From assembly GCA_934320655.1 (NCBI GenBank), contig CAKRFN010000008.1, forward strand, positions 55,042 through 119,041: DNA of 64,000 bases. The letters are read 5' to 3'. The stretch is from an uncultured Eubacterium sp. (GTDB taxonomy: Bacteria > Bacillota > Clostridia > Lachnospirales > Lachnospiraceae). This document shows, piece by piece, positions 27,400 to 36,972 of this stretch. Both the position numbers and the translations under genes were made by a program. The notes under the pieces were generated by a model. That model made no database searches. It was given only the letters and a program-made list of their open reading frames with translations, and had not been told where the DNA came from. Every line of letters starts with the position of its first letter. Within the stretch, counting starts at the first letter, position 1.

Positions 27400-28491
27400 C
27401 TATAGTGTGAGCATCTCCTTACAATACCAGATGTCATCGGTCTGTCTGACCCAGCCGTGCTGCTCCATCAGCGGATGAACCGCGTCATTGACCGGAATGT
27501 AGCGGATATGTGCAACACTTCCGTCCGACATAATCACCCTGCTATAGACAAAATGTTTTCTGATATGCTTCAAAAACAGCATGACGAGCTTTCTGTCCAG
27601 TCCCTGAAACTCCTCCCGGTAAAACATATCGAATACCTGAAACGGGAGCACCGCACCCTTGTAGCTGCGTTCCGATATCATCGCATCGTAAATATCCGAC
27701 AGCGCCGTGATCCTCGCATAGAGCGAAATCTGGTTTCCCTTTAAACCATCCGGATAGCCGCTGCCGTCCAGCTTCTCATGATGATGTCTGACCGCATCCC
27801 GGATCGCATCATCGAACCGGTCTCCAAGCATTTCATAGGAATAGACCGGATGCTTTTTTATGACCGCAAATTCCTCCGGCGTCAGTTTTCTGTCGGCATT
27901 TAAGATCTCCTCCGGTATCTTAGTTTTGCCGATGTCATGTAACAGTCCTGCCATAACTAACATGCGGATATCCTTTTGGGGCAGTTCCATCCACCTGCCT
28001 ATCATACCATTCATAAACGCGACATTCAAGGAATGTCTCTGCAAGCCCTCGTCCATCGGCCGCGGAAAATTGATGCAGGAAAAGATCGTCACCGGATCGA
28101 TCACGACCAGCTTTTCCGAGATCTCCTGCACGAGCGTTTCCAGTTCATCGTTTTTCAGCCACGCCTCCGCGTTGCGCAGCATCCCGCCGACGTTCTGTGC
28201 GAGCTGCCGGTAGCCCGAGCCCGCCTCTGTCAGCTGCTGCCGGACCTCCGGTGTAATATGTTCATCCGTGAGAATATCATAATAGACATCCTCATAGATC
28301 ATGATATTCTGATCGCCCCTGTTGAAATTATATAGCCGCCGGATCCTGTCTGCCGTAAGCTGCTCGCCCTTTGGCAAAAGCAGGGTCTCCCCTGTATGGT
28401 TATAAAGATTATCCTTGATAACCAGACCTTCCCACAGACAGTCGATCGGTAATCTTCTGAGCATTTCCTTCTCTGTTTTTTGTGTTTCCAT
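27400..28491 (-). CDS. HD-GYP domain phosphodiesterase (c-di-GMP type)
   Basis: 363 residues. The HD-GYP domain spans about 165-310: LLHDIGKTKIPEEIL (HD pair), IKKHPVYSYEML, VRHHHEKLDGSGYPDGL (the GYP motif intact), ARITALSDIYDAMISERSYK. Such proteins hydrolyse cyclic di-GMP to GMP or pGpG. The N-terminal 160 residues and the C-terminal 55 are not recognised; there is no membrane segment. It lies between PilZ and proB in a long minus-strand array, which suggests a local c-di-GMP module. Confidence 0.92.
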   Translation of the reverse strand: METQKTEKEMLRRLPIDCLWEGLVIKDNLYNHTGETLLLPKGEQLTADRIRRLYNFNRGDQNIMIYEDVYYDILTDEHITPEVRQQLTEAGSGYRQLAQNVGGMLRNAEAWLKNDELETLVQEISEKLVVIDPVTIFSCINFPRPMDEGLQRHSLNVAFMNGMIGRWMELPQKDIRMLVMAGLLHDIGKTKIPEEILNADRKLTPEEFAVIKKHPVYSYEMLGDRFDDAIRDAVRHHHEKLDGSGYPDGLKGNQISLYARITALSDIYDAMISERSYKGAVLPFQVFDMFYREEFQGLDRKLVMLFLKHIRKHFVYSRVIMSDGSVAHIRYIPVNDAVHPLMEQHGWVRQTDDIWYCKEMLTL

Positions 28492-28561
28492 TCCAATTCC
28501 TTTAATTACTGTTTGCTGTATTACTTATTTCTTATTACTTTTCATCGTTTTCTGTGATGCC

Positions 28562-29146
28562 TTACGCTTTCTTTGCAGCCTGTGTGCGCATGTGCGTCCC
28601 TGTGATCCGGCAGCCGTACTCCTCGGTCAGCCAGTTATCATTTTGCACCCGCACAACCTCACAGGTAAATTCCAGTTTTCTTCCCTCGATGGGAATGACC
28701 ATCCGGAAGCTGTTGCCCGTCTCAAAGCTGCCACTGTCCATCCGAATCAGGATACCGCTCGCACTGATATTAACCGTCTCTAACACCATTGGGCGGTTCA
28801 ACTGCACCTCCTGCCCTAAAAAGTACATTGAGATCACGACCCCTTTTGCAGCCATTGCGTAGCGCTGTTTTGCACGGTCTTCCTTGGCATGCGGTTTCCC
28901 AGCATAGACTGCGACCTCATTGCCGATGGCACTGCCCTGGATCGAACCCTCAAATTCATAGAGATTGTCCGAGCCGAACACCAGCGCCGTCACCTGCGCG
29001 TTCTTTTTCTCCATCACACTGCTGGCAGCAATATAAAACGTACTGCTCTTCCATTCATACCTGAGAATCCGGGTATCCGCGATCACCTTTCCGTCTTCCT
29101 GCCGCTTGACTAAAATCCTGCGGTTTTTAAAAATATTTTCATTCAT
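28562..29146 (-). CDS. PilZ domain protein with YcgR-like N-terminal domain
   Basis: 194 residues. The N-terminal 90 residues resemble the flagellar brake N-domain (YcgR_2 type). The C-terminal PilZ domain has a basic RAKQRYAMAAKG segment and the NISASGILI (D/NxSxxG) motif that bind c-di-GMP. As a c-di-GMP receptor it may slow motility, in keeping with the chemotaxis genes in the window. Its ATG overlaps the folC stop by 8 bases. HD-GYP follows 70 bases later. Confidence 0.85.
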   Translation of the reverse strand: MNENIFKNRRILVKRQEDGKVIADTRILRYEWKSSTFYIAASSVMEKKNAQVTALVFGSDNLYEFEGSIQGSAIGNEVAVYAGKPHAKEDRAKQRYAMAAKGVVISMYFLGQEVQLNRPMVLETVNISASGILIRMDSGSFETGNSFRMVIPIEGRKLEFTCEVVRVQNDNWLTEEYGCRITGTHMRTQAAKKA

Positions 29147-30995
29147 CAATGTCCGATTTTCCCTCTAAAAACAATTTCCTGACTGCCCCGATCAGATACA
29201 GCGAGCCGAATACGATACATATCTCATCCGCATCCCGCGCACGGATCAGTCCGATCAGATGCTGCTCATCCAGACACACATCCGCCTGTCCGCCCTTTTC
29301 GCGGATCATCGCACAGAGCGCCTCCGCGGATAACGCACGGCTGCTGTCCGGTGTGAGTGTATAGATACGGTCTGCGAGCGGCAGGATCAGCTCGATCATG
29401 GTCTCATAATCCTTCTCCGCCATCACGCCCATAAAAAACGTATAGGTCTGCTGCGGTTTCCATGCGCGCAGACTCTCCACCAGTGCACGTACTCCGTGCA
29501 CATTGTGGGCACCGTCCAGAATCACCCGTGGCCGCTCTGCGATGAGCTCCATGCGTCCGGGCCACCTCGCGTTTTTTACACCGTCACAGACCGCCTGTGG
29601 CGTGATCTGTGCAAAGGTCTGTGCCAGCAGCCCTGCTGCCTCGATCGCTGCCGCCGCATTCCGGTGCTGGTAGGCACCAGGCATTCCGATCTCATAGCTT
29701 CCACCGCGATAGCGTCCGTCCGCGTCAACCATTCCACTGATATGCACCGGCACTCCGAGCGCCTCACAGCGCTCAGTCAGCACACCGAGCGCCTCCTGCG
29801 GCTGATCCATCAGAATCGCCTGCGTCCCCGCCTTTAAAATACCTGCTTTTTCCGACGCGATCTGTGCGACCGTCGTGCCGAGATACTCCGTATGCTCCAG
29901 CCCGATCTCCGTGATCACGGACACAAGCGGCGCAGGTATGATATTCGTCGAATCGAGTCTGCCGCCAAGTCCGGTCTCCAGTACGACGAGCTCCACACCC
30001 TGCTGCCTGTAATAGAGCAGGGCAATCGCCAGACAATAGTCAAACATCGTCAGGCTCAGACCCTTTGACACACGCAGCCTGTGGTCTGCCCGCCAGACAA
30101 CGCGCCCGAATTTAAGAACGTCCTCCGGTGCGATCTGTGTGTGTCCGATCTGTATCCGCTCGGTAAAATGCTCCAGATGCGGCGATGTAAAGCAGCCCAC
30201 GCGAAGCCCCGCCTGCACACAGATCTCCGTCAGAAATGCGGCGACCGATCCCTTTCCATTTGTACCCGCAATGTGCACAAAGCGCAGGTCATCCTGCGGC
30301 CGTCCGAGCAGCTCACAGACCGCCTCACTGCACACGATCCCCGGTGCTTTCCCAAACCGCCTGCTGCCGCTGATCTGTGCGACGAGCGTCTCATAGTCCA
30401 TCGCGTCACAGGCTGCATAGCTGCGGTATTCCGTCTGTACATAGTCCATACGGATGTCGGTCGGCTCGCAAAGCGGCGGCAGCTCCCCCGTCAACTGGAC
30501 ATCGAACGCAATGCCGATACGCACCAGACCCGGATGCTCCGAGAAATAACGGTCGTAATAGCCTTTGCCGTATCCACAGCGCGAACCGTCAGCCGCAAAC
30601 GCAACACCCGGCACGAGCACAAGTGCATCCTCCCAGTCTACCGGTGTGCGTCCGTCGCCGACCGGCTCCAATACGTGAAACACGCCCTCGGAGAGCTCCT
30701 GCCTGCTCCCCACCTCATAAAAATCCATCCGGCTGTCCGCATCCTGCGCATACACACGCGGAAATGCGATCTGCCGGTCTCCCATTGTAAAAAAGCGTTC
30801 GATCAGCTCCCAGAGATCCGCCTCCTGCGGCAATGGCGCATAACAGCAGATCCTGCGCGCCTCCCGCACAACGGGCATCTGCCAGAGCAGCTCACAGATC
30901 ATATGTGACCGCGCGGCATACGCATCCGGCGTGAGCGCCGCACGTTTCTCTTTCATTTTTTTGCGAAGTACACTTTTTTCTGACACCGTGCTCAT
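29139..30995 (-). CDS. Fusion of 5-formyltetrahydrofolate cyclo-ligase and folylpolyglutamate synthase
   Basis: 618 residues, two enzymes in one chain. Residues 1-185: cyclo-ligase (MTHFS), with basic LRKKMKEKRAAL and the ATP-binding VPGVAFAADGSRCGYGKGYYDRYF. Residues about 195-610: FolC Mur-ligase fold with HIAGTNGKGSVAAFL, CFTSPHLEHFTERI, VLETGLGGRLDSTNI, SEKAGILKAG, VILDGAHNVHG. The first recycles 5-formyl-THF to methenyl-THF; the second adds glutamates so that folates stay in the cell. No stop or frameshift lies between the halves. The start overlaps the ATPase stop by 4 bases. Confidence 0.95.
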   Translation of the reverse strand: MSTVSEKSVLRKKMKEKRAALTPDAYAARSHMICELLWQMPVVREARRICCYAPLPQEADLWELIERFFTMGDRQIAFPRVYAQDADSRMDFYEVGSRQELSEGVFHVLEPVGDGRTPVDWEDALVLVPGVAFAADGSRCGYGKGYYDRYFSEHPGLVRIGIAFDVQLTGELPPLCEPTDIRMDYVQTEYRSYAACDAMDYETLVAQISGSRRFGKAPGIVCSEAVCELLGRPQDDLRFVHIAGTNGKGSVAAFLTEICVQAGLRVGCFTSPHLEHFTERIQIGHTQIAPEDVLKFGRVVWRADHRLRVSKGLSLTMFDYCLAIALLYYRQQGVELVVLETGLGGRLDSTNIIPAPLVSVITEIGLEHTEYLGTTVAQIASEKAGILKAGTQAILMDQPQEALGVLTERCEALGVPVHISGMVDADGRYRGGSYEIGMPGAYQHRNAAAAIEAAGLLAQTFAQITPQAVCDGVKNARWPGRMELIAERPRVILDGAHNVHGVRALVESLRAWKPQQTYTFFMGVMAEKDYETMIELILPLADRIYTLTPDSSRALSAEALCAMIREKGGQADVCLDEQHLIGLIRARDADEICIVFGSLYLIGAVRKLFLEGKSDIDE

Positions 30996-33376
30996 TCACG
31001 TGCCTCCCTTGCATAGCGTTTGCGCAGACTGCGAAACAGCCGTGTCGCCTTTTCCACAAGCAGGCTCAGATAGCGCAGCATCGGCTCTGTAAGCATTGCA
31101 AACACGATGAGCAGCATCGCACACTGCTTGGAAATACTGTTGATTGCAAATAAGTGGCTGATCTCTATGACACAAAACAGCCATCCGGCAATCACACCGA
31201 TGAGCATGATCCAGTGCAGACGGTTCATCGGTGATGCGATCCGGTACAAAATCATAAAGCCGACGATCGCAACAATGACCGTACATGCCGTTGAGACATC
31301 CGACTCATTGACCGCAAATTCTTTGCAGAAAATGACCATCGCGCTGACGACGAGGAAATCCGTCAATCCCGCCGGCAGTGCCTTCCGTATGACCTTAGAC
31401 AAAAATCTACCCTGTATCCGCTCCTTATTCGGCTCTAACGACATGATAAAGCCCGGTATACCGATCGTAAACATACTGATCAACGAGATCTGCGCCGGTT
31501 CTAACGGATATTCTAACACCATGCACACCGAAAACAGCGATAAGAGCATGGAAAATATATTTTTCACGAGAAACAGCGATGCCGTGCGCTCGATGTTGTT
31601 GACCACCCGTCGTCCCTCTGCCACGACCGCTGGCATCTTGGAAAAATCGGAATCCATCAGCACGAGCTGTGCAACCTGCGAAGCCGCCTCACTGCCGGAT
31701 GCCATCGCAATGCTGCAGTCCGCATCCTTGAGTGCGAGCACATCGTTGACTCCGTCGCCGGTCATCGCAACGGTCTCCCCCTTTGCCTTCATCGCACGCA
31801 CAAGCGCGCGCTTCTGATCCGGTGTCACTCTGCCGAAAACAACATATTTCGTCGCTGCATTCGCCAGATCTGCCGGAGTCCGCAGTGTGGACGCATCAAC
31901 ATAGCGTCCGGCATTGGCAATGCCCGCCTGCGCCGCTACCTCCGCTACCGTCACCGGATTGTCTCCGGAGATCACGCGCACCTGTACGCCCTGTCTGGCA
32001 AAGTACGCAAATGTCTCCTTTGCACCCTCACGGATCGGATTCGCGAGCATCACATAGGCAAGTGAAGTCGCCCTGCCGGTCAGCGCACCGCCGTCGAGCA
32101 CACCGTCATACGCCGCAAAAACCAGCACGCGGCAGCCACGCGCCGCATAGTCACTGATCGCTGCCTCCTGCACGGCATAATCGTCCCGCAGCACAAATTC
32201 CGGCGCGCCGAGCACAAAGCTGTGTCCCGCGATCTGCACACCCGAATATTTTGTTTTGGATGAAAAGCCCTGTACCGCCTGTGGGCGCAGCATGACCTGT
32301 TCCTCGCGGTAATACTCCTGCAATGCCTCCATCGTAATATTATCCGCCGCCTGCGCACGCACAAATGCCGCCAGCCACTCGCCCACGCTGTGCCCCTCGT
32401 ACGCCTCCGCGAGCGGCTGGATCTCCTGCACACACATGCGCGGCTCGGTGATTGTTCCGGTCTTGTCCACGCATAACACATCCACGCGCGCCAGTGTCTC
32501 GATACATTTCATATTGTGAATCAATACCTGTCTGCTCGCCAGACGCGCCGCGCTGACTGCCATCGCCACGGTCGCCATCAGGTACAGTCCCTCCGGAATC
32601 ATGCCGATCACCGATGCGACCATGCCGGTCACACTGTTCTTTAAATCGTTGCCGCTGATGACATACTGCTGGATAAACAGCGTCAGTCCGATCGGAATGA
32701 TCAGCACACCTACGACCTTTACGAGCCGGTCGAGTGCACGGATCATCTCGGACTGCTCGCCCTCCTTGCTCTTGGTCGCCTGCAGGGTCAGTCTGGAAAT
32801 ATAGGAATCCGCTCCCACGCGTTCCAGTCTGGCGATACACGTACCGGACACGATAAAGCTGCCGGAGAGCAGTGCATCACCGGTCTGCTTGACGATCTCG
32901 TCGGATTCTCCGGTCAGCAGTGACTCATTGACAGACACACTTCCGCGCATGACAACCGCATCCGCCGGAATCTGGCAGCCTGCCGCGAGGACGACCATAT
33001 CGTCCAATACGAGCTGTTCACTGTCGAGATCCACACGCATGCCGTCACGCATCGTCTGTACCTTTGTCCGTCCGACCAGCGTCAGGTCGTCCAACACCTT
33101 TTTTGCGCGCAGCTCCTGTATAATACCGATGACCGCATTCGCCGTGATGACAATTAAAAATGTCAGGTCACGAAACGAGCCGACCGTGATCAGCAGCGCC
33201 GCAAGCACGAGAAAAATCGCATTAAAATAAGTGAAAACATTCTCTTTTACTATATCTTTTGTCGTTTTGGTCGCAGACTCCACGCTCCGGTTCGTCAGCC
33301 CCTGCTCCTGCCGGTACTGCACCTGTTCCTCGGTCAGTCCGACCATCGGATCGCTCTCAAAACGCTCGATTTGCAT
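30992..33376 (-). CDS. Cation-translocating P-type ATPase (CtpE-like)
   Basis: About 794 residues from MQIERFESD (GGGAG upstream). Order: N-terminal cation ATPase domain, two helices, actuator with SLLTGESDE, helices with MIPEGLYLMATVAMAV, phosphorylated Asp in VLCVDKTGTITEP, nucleotide-binding domain, hinge MTGDGVNDVLALKDADC, then about six C-terminal helices. No heavy-metal-binding domain or CPC motif, so not a copper pump. The PEGL helix and overall pattern recall mycobacterial CtpE, linked to Ca2+ uptake; the ion here is inference. It starts the run ATPase - folate fusion - PilZ. Confidence 0.9.
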   Translation of the reverse strand: MQIERFESDPMVGLTEEQVQYRQEQGLTNRSVESATKTTKDIVKENVFTYFNAIFLVLAALLITVGSFRDLTFLIVITANAVIGIIQELRAKKVLDDLTLVGRTKVQTMRDGMRVDLDSEQLVLDDMVVLAAGCQIPADAVVMRGSVSVNESLLTGESDEIVKQTGDALLSGSFIVSGTCIARLERVGADSYISRLTLQATKSKEGEQSEMIRALDRLVKVVGVLIIPIGLTLFIQQYVISGNDLKNSVTGMVASVIGMIPEGLYLMATVAMAVSAARLASRQVLIHNMKCIETLARVDVLCVDKTGTITEPRMCVQEIQPLAEAYEGHSVGEWLAAFVRAQAADNITMEALQEYYREEQVMLRPQAVQGFSSKTKYSGVQIAGHSFVLGAPEFVLRDDYAVQEAAISDYAARGCRVLVFAAYDGVLDGGALTGRATSLAYVMLANPIREGAKETFAYFARQGVQVRVISGDNPVTVAEVAAQAGIANAGRYVDASTLRTPADLANAATKYVVFGRVTPDQKRALVRAMKAKGETVAMTGDGVNDVLALKDADCSIAMASGSEAASQVAQLVLMDSDFSKMPAVVAEGRRVVNNIERTASLFLVKNIFSMLLSLFSVCMVLEYPLEPAQISLISMFTIGIPGFIMSLEPNKERIQGRFLSKVIRKALPAGLTDFLVVSAMVIFCKEFAVNESDVSTACTVIVAIVGFMILYRIASPMNRLHWIMLIGVIAGWLFCVIEISHLFAINSISKQCAMLLIVFAMLTEPMLRYLSLLVEKATRLFRSLRKRYAREARE

Positions 33377-33436
33377 TTTTGTTTCTCCCAAAAACATACA
33401 CCTCTTTCAATAATACCAACATTATAGATTTTATGT

Positions 33437-33468
33437 ACAAAAAAAGCAAGGTGAGATCCCTTGCTTTT
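33437..33468 (-). terminator. Terminator of the degV gene
   Basis: AAAAGCAAGG and CCTTGCTTTT form a 10-bp stem followed by T on the minus strand; 19 bases after the degV stop. Confidence 0.88.
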
Positions 33469-33486
33469 CCATTCATTTATTTGATT

Positions 33487-34344
33487 CTATACTGCCAGTA
33501 TCACTCCGCCGTCATTCGCATACATCGAGCTGACCCCGGCGGTATTTACGACAATAATCTTCTTAAAATGCGCGAGCTGTTCAATCTTCTCCTTGACGCG
33601 CTTTGCACGCTCCGGGCAGTTGCAGTGTGAGATCGCAAGCACCTTTTCCTCACAGTTTTTCGTGACGCTGAGCATCTTTGTAACCATCGTCTCAAGCGCC
33701 TTGTTCATGCCGCGCGCCTGTCCGAGCTGCTGGATCGCTCCGATCTCGGTCGATCCCATCACCGGCTTGATGTTGAGCGCGGTCGCCAGCATCGCTTTCA
33801 GATTGCTCAGTCTGCCGTTTTTGCGCAAGGTCTCCAGTGTCTCCAGTACAAAAAACGTGTTCATGCCATCGATATATTTCTCTACCCGCTGAACGACCTG
33901 CTCAAAAGAGCATCCGGCTTCTTCATATTCCTGAATCTTCATGCCGATCAATGTCTCCCCGATCGATGCCGACCGCGAATCAAAGACATGGATCTGTGTG
34001 CCTGCGGGCGCTTCGCCCTCTGCCATCTTCTCCTCATACAGATCCTTTGCGAGCATCGCGCTGTTGTACGAGCCGGACAACTGTGCGGACAGTGTCACCA
34101 TATATACATGCTCCGGCTCATCCCCGAACGCATCCATATAGCGCGCGGGTGTCGGACAGGAGGATTTCGGACAGTTCGGGCTCTCCTTTACCTTCTGCAA
34201 AAACTCTGCCTGATTAAATGTCTCATCATCCATGATATGATAATCGTCCACATCGAGTGCCAGTGCCACATTCTCAAAATGTGCATCCTCTTTCAATTTG
34301 TCTGTCAGTTCTCCACAACTGTCGATCACAATCTTATAGCGCAT
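33487..34344 (-). CDS. DegV-family fatty-acid-binding protein
   Basis: 285 residues from MRYKIVIDSCGEL (AGGAGG upstream). The DegV fold starts with IVIDSCGELTDKL and includes SCPTPARYMDAF, VYMVTLSAQLSGSYNSA, and FVLETLETLRKNGRLS. Family members (FakB) bind a fatty acid and present it to the kinase FakA for phospholipid synthesis; whether this one does is not shown. Monocistronic between two terminator-like regions. Confidence 0.93.
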   Translation of the reverse strand: MRYKIVIDSCGELTDKLKEDAHFENVALALDVDDYHIMDDETFNQAEFLQKVKESPNCPKSSCPTPARYMDAFGDEPEHVYMVTLSAQLSGSYNSAMLAKDLYEEKMAEGEAPAGTQIHVFDSRSASIGETLIGMKIQEYEEAGCSFEQVVQRVEKYIDGMNTFFVLETLETLRKNGRLSNLKAMLATALNIKPVMGSTEIGAIQQLGQARGMNKALETMVTKMLSVTKNCEEKVLAISHCNCPERAKRVKEKIEQLAHFKKIIVVNTAGVSSMYANDGGVILAV

Positions 34345-34534
34345 ACTCTGCCTCCTGTTTTCCATCCTGCTTTGTGTATCATTATATGCATTTTCAAAAA
34401 TTACATTATATTTTTCAGATAATTATATGATGTAGTTTTTATTACTACATTAAAGTAACACAAATCCTACCGTTTGAAAAGACCTTTTTCAAAAAATAAT
34501 TATAATTTTATGCATTTTTCCTTTGTCCGGGGGA

Positions 34535-35671
34535 TCACTCCACAAAAAAGACGTTCAGAATGCAAAGATCCGTATCCGCCAGATAGCAGATCGTGACGGT
34601 ATCCGTACAATAATCCTGAAAATGCTGCTCGTCGATCAGATAGCCACATGCCGCCGTAAGCTCCGCCTCGTCTGAAAACTTCAGCGAAATGCTGCGCTCA
34701 CCGCCATCATAAGCCTGCACAAGCCGCTCACCGACCGCATCGACATCCCATTGATCGAAATAGAGACCATGTTTGACAAAATAACTGTCCGCCGTGCTCT
34801 CACACACCGGCAATTCAAATGTGACTCTCGGCTCGTGTGTCCGGAACAGCTCCTCTGTGGTCAGATTCAGATAGGCAAAATTCACACCCTCAAATGCCAT
34901 ATCCTCAAGCTCCTCCGATGCGCGGTAGCTCGCATTGCCCCATGTCGCATCCAGATAATAATAGTCGCCGTCCAGACGCACGAGATTCCATGCGTGCGCC
35001 TCGCCGCGGGCAGTTCCGGTCACGATCGCACACTGAATCCCCGCCCGCTGCAACAGATACTGCACCGCACAGGCATAGCCCTGACACACTGTACTTCCGC
35101 CGAGAAATACGCTGAGAATATTCTGATTGTTTTCTGATTCCAGATCATAGCTGACCTCGTCAATCAGCTTTTTATATAGAAGCTCTGTCTTTTCATAATC
35201 GCTCCCACAGCCGTCCATCAGTGCCAGATACTCATTGATCTTCGGCATCATCTGCGCCTGATACTGCCCCACCTGCTGCGGTGTCAGCGTATAATTGACA
35301 TCAAAATACATCGTCACCGGAAATCCAAGCAGTGAAACGATTCTGGTCGAACAGCTCTCCACCCAGAAAATCTCCCCGTAATCGGCACAGATCGCCTCAT
35401 AACAGTTCTGTACTTCCTCCTGATCCTGCGTAGACAGCCGCACGCTGTCCTGCATATTCATGAGCGCGGTCAGCATCTGATCGTAGGTATGTCTGCTCTG
35501 CTCCGACAGCGTCTGATAGACGTAGCGGCCATCCGAATGCACCGCGATCGTCTCCTGTGTATCGTAATATCCAAGTGCATCCAGCAGTTCGCCGCCCGCA
35601 CAGCCGGTGGTCAGACACGCACACAGCAGGAGCGCGATACAAAAACGCATAGCCTGTTTCTTTATTTTCAT
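34535..35671 (-). CDS. Secreted transglutaminase-like lipoprotein
   Basis: 378 residues from MKIKKQAMRF with GGAGGTG; the longer frame upstream lacks signal sequence character. Lipobox LTTGC near residue 23. A transglutaminase-core domain at about 175-265 has the triad Cys in STVCQGYACAVQYLL, His in GEAHAWNLV and Asp in YYLDATWG. It is probably anchored outside the membrane as a protease or crosslinker acting at the surface. Downstream about 110 residues not recognised. Divergent from the gene at 35744. Confidence 0.85.
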   Translation of the reverse strand: MKIKKQAMRFCIALLLCACLTTGCAGGELLDALGYYDTQETIAVHSDGRYVYQTLSEQSRHTYDQMLTALMNMQDSVRLSTQDQEEVQNCYEAICADYGEIFWVESCSTRIVSLLGFPVTMYFDVNYTLTPQQVGQYQAQMMPKINEYLALMDGCGSDYEKTELLYKKLIDEVSYDLESENNQNILSVFLGGSTVCQGYACAVQYLLQRAGIQCAIVTGTARGEAHAWNLVRLDGDYYYLDATWGNASYRASEELEDMAFEGVNFAYLNLTTEELFRTHEPRVTFELPVCESTADSYFVKHGLYFDQWDVDAVGERLVQAYDGGERSISLKFSDEAELTAACGYLIDEQHFQDYCTDTVTICYLADTDLCILNVFFVE

Positions 35672-35743
35672 ACTAACACCTCCGTGCTGTTGTGTGCTAC
35701 AATGGTTACAGTTACGAGTCAAATATAACTTGAGGTATGATCT

Positions 35744-36247
35744 ATGAAAGCATTTTACATGAAAGACCAGAAGCATTTCATGAACCGGTTGTTAAAAAGC
35801 GACCTGTTCGACCATTTTCTGCTCGCGGAGGCGAGCGTCCACGGTGCTGTCTCCTACCAGATCGATGGTCACATCAACCGTGATTTTTATGATACGGACG
35901 AGCTCGCAGAGCTGACGGAAGCCGGCAGCGAATATCTGCCCTTTTCCCATCTGCGCCCGATCCTTTTTGAGCTGATCCGCGGAAAACATACGCCACTGTA
36001 CTTCAAATTTGTCTTTCTGCTCTCTCCCTCAAATGCCGAGAAAACAATCCGCTCCTCCGACACCGGATTTTCACCGGATGACATCAGCGGCATTTTTCTC
36101 AACCTGACATTCCGCGATGGACAGATGATTCTGACCACCGGTGTATCCTACCGTACCTTTACGACCGACCATTCGTTTGATGTCGCATGGGATACGTTTG
36201 CCACGCGTTTTCTGACGAGTCACGGATTAGACTTTGATATATGCTGA
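35744..36247 (+). CDS. DUF5721-like protein
   Basis: 167 residues, soluble, no signal peptide. Starts MKAFYMKDQKHFMNRLL and contains PLYFKFVFLLSP and SGIFLNLTFRDGQMILTTGV. I believe it belongs to DUF5721, a small Lachnospiraceae family of unknown function, but I cannot verify that here. Ribosome site TTGAGG. Its 3' end overlaps the convergent lspA-like gene by 28 bases. Confidence 0.7.
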   Translation: MKAFYMKDQKHFMNRLLKSDLFDHFLLAEASVHGAVSYQIDGHINRDFYDTDELAELTEAGSEYLPFSHLRPILFELIRGKHTPLYFKFVFLLSPSNAEKTIRSSDTGFSPDDISGIFLNLTFRDGQMILTTGVSYRTFTTDHSFDVAWDTFATRFLTSHGLDFDIC

Positions 36248-36699
36248 ATGCACCAGAGGATGCAGCCGCCGAACACGCAAAAGTCAGATAGATTAAACAC
36301 GACTTTTTTCAGTTTTTCAAAACGTTCTCCGAAATCCAGTGAAAAATAATCGGTCACATAGCCGCGCCGGACGCGGTCGATCAGATTAGACAGTCCGCCG
36401 CCGATCGCCAGCGTCATTCCAAGCCGGAATGCCGGACGGTCTTTCTGCTGGGATGTGAGCAGTTCTCCGGCTGCCACACCGACCAGCGCGCTGTTTAATG
36501 CCAGCAGCAGCTTTTGGTCTTTGCGCAGCACGCCAAGCGCCGCGCCGTCGTTGTGCAGCAGGTTCAGGATAATCTTTCCGCCGCAGATGCGTTTCGGCGG
36601 TTTCTCCGCCAGCTTCTTCTCCGCAATTTTCTTTAAAATTCCGTCGCCACAGGCGATCGCAAGAATCGCGCCTGCGGAGCGCAGTGTATTTTTTGCCAT
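36220..36699 (-). CDS. Diverged signal peptidase II-like protein
   Basis: 159 residues. Conserved LspA blocks are present: LHNDGAALGV (NxGAAxG), IGGGLSNLIDRVRRGYVTDYF with the first catalytic Asp in LIDR, and VFNLSDFCVFGG with the second. LspA cuts lipoprotein signal peptides in the membrane. The first helix is short and Lys-rich (KKIAEKKLAEKPPKR follows it), unlike classic LspA, so it may be a paralogue with altered substrate. Convergent with and overlapping the DUF5721-like gene. Confidence 0.8.
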   Translation of the reverse strand: MAKNTLRSAGAILAIACGDGILKKIAEKKLAEKPPKRICGGKIILNLLHNDGAALGVLRKDQKLLLALNSALVGVAAGELLTSQQKDRPAFRLGMTLAIGGGLSNLIDRVRRGYVTDYFSLDFGERFEKLKKVVFNLSDFCVFGGCILWCIQHISKSNP

Positions 36700-36817
36700 A
36701 TCCGCATGGTCCTTTCTTCACAAGTAATATTGAGCGGTTACAAAACTATTTTAAAATGTTTGCCGTGCGACAGGTGTAGCAGTATCCCGATACATATAAG
36801 CACTATGATACATGGTC

Positions 36818-36972
36818 GCAGCTCCCGCAAGCATGTCTGTTTTGCTTTCATTGCACGAACCATTCCGATGAGCCTCCTCAAAACAAAATTGTGTCAGCAA
36901 TGGCTTCCACAATTTGGAGTCTCATCTCCATCGCGCAAAGGCAGCAAAATCTGACATGGCTTTGCTCGCGCT
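36818..36972. repeat. 155-bp hairpin repeat, copy B
   Basis: Same length and orientation as copy A at 18178. Several of the 9 substitutions keep base pairs: GGCGAG/CTCGTC in A is GATGAG/CTCATC in B, and the inner arm AATTGTG/CACAATT is perfect only in B. It lies 119 bases upstream of the lspA-like gene. Confidence 0.9.
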
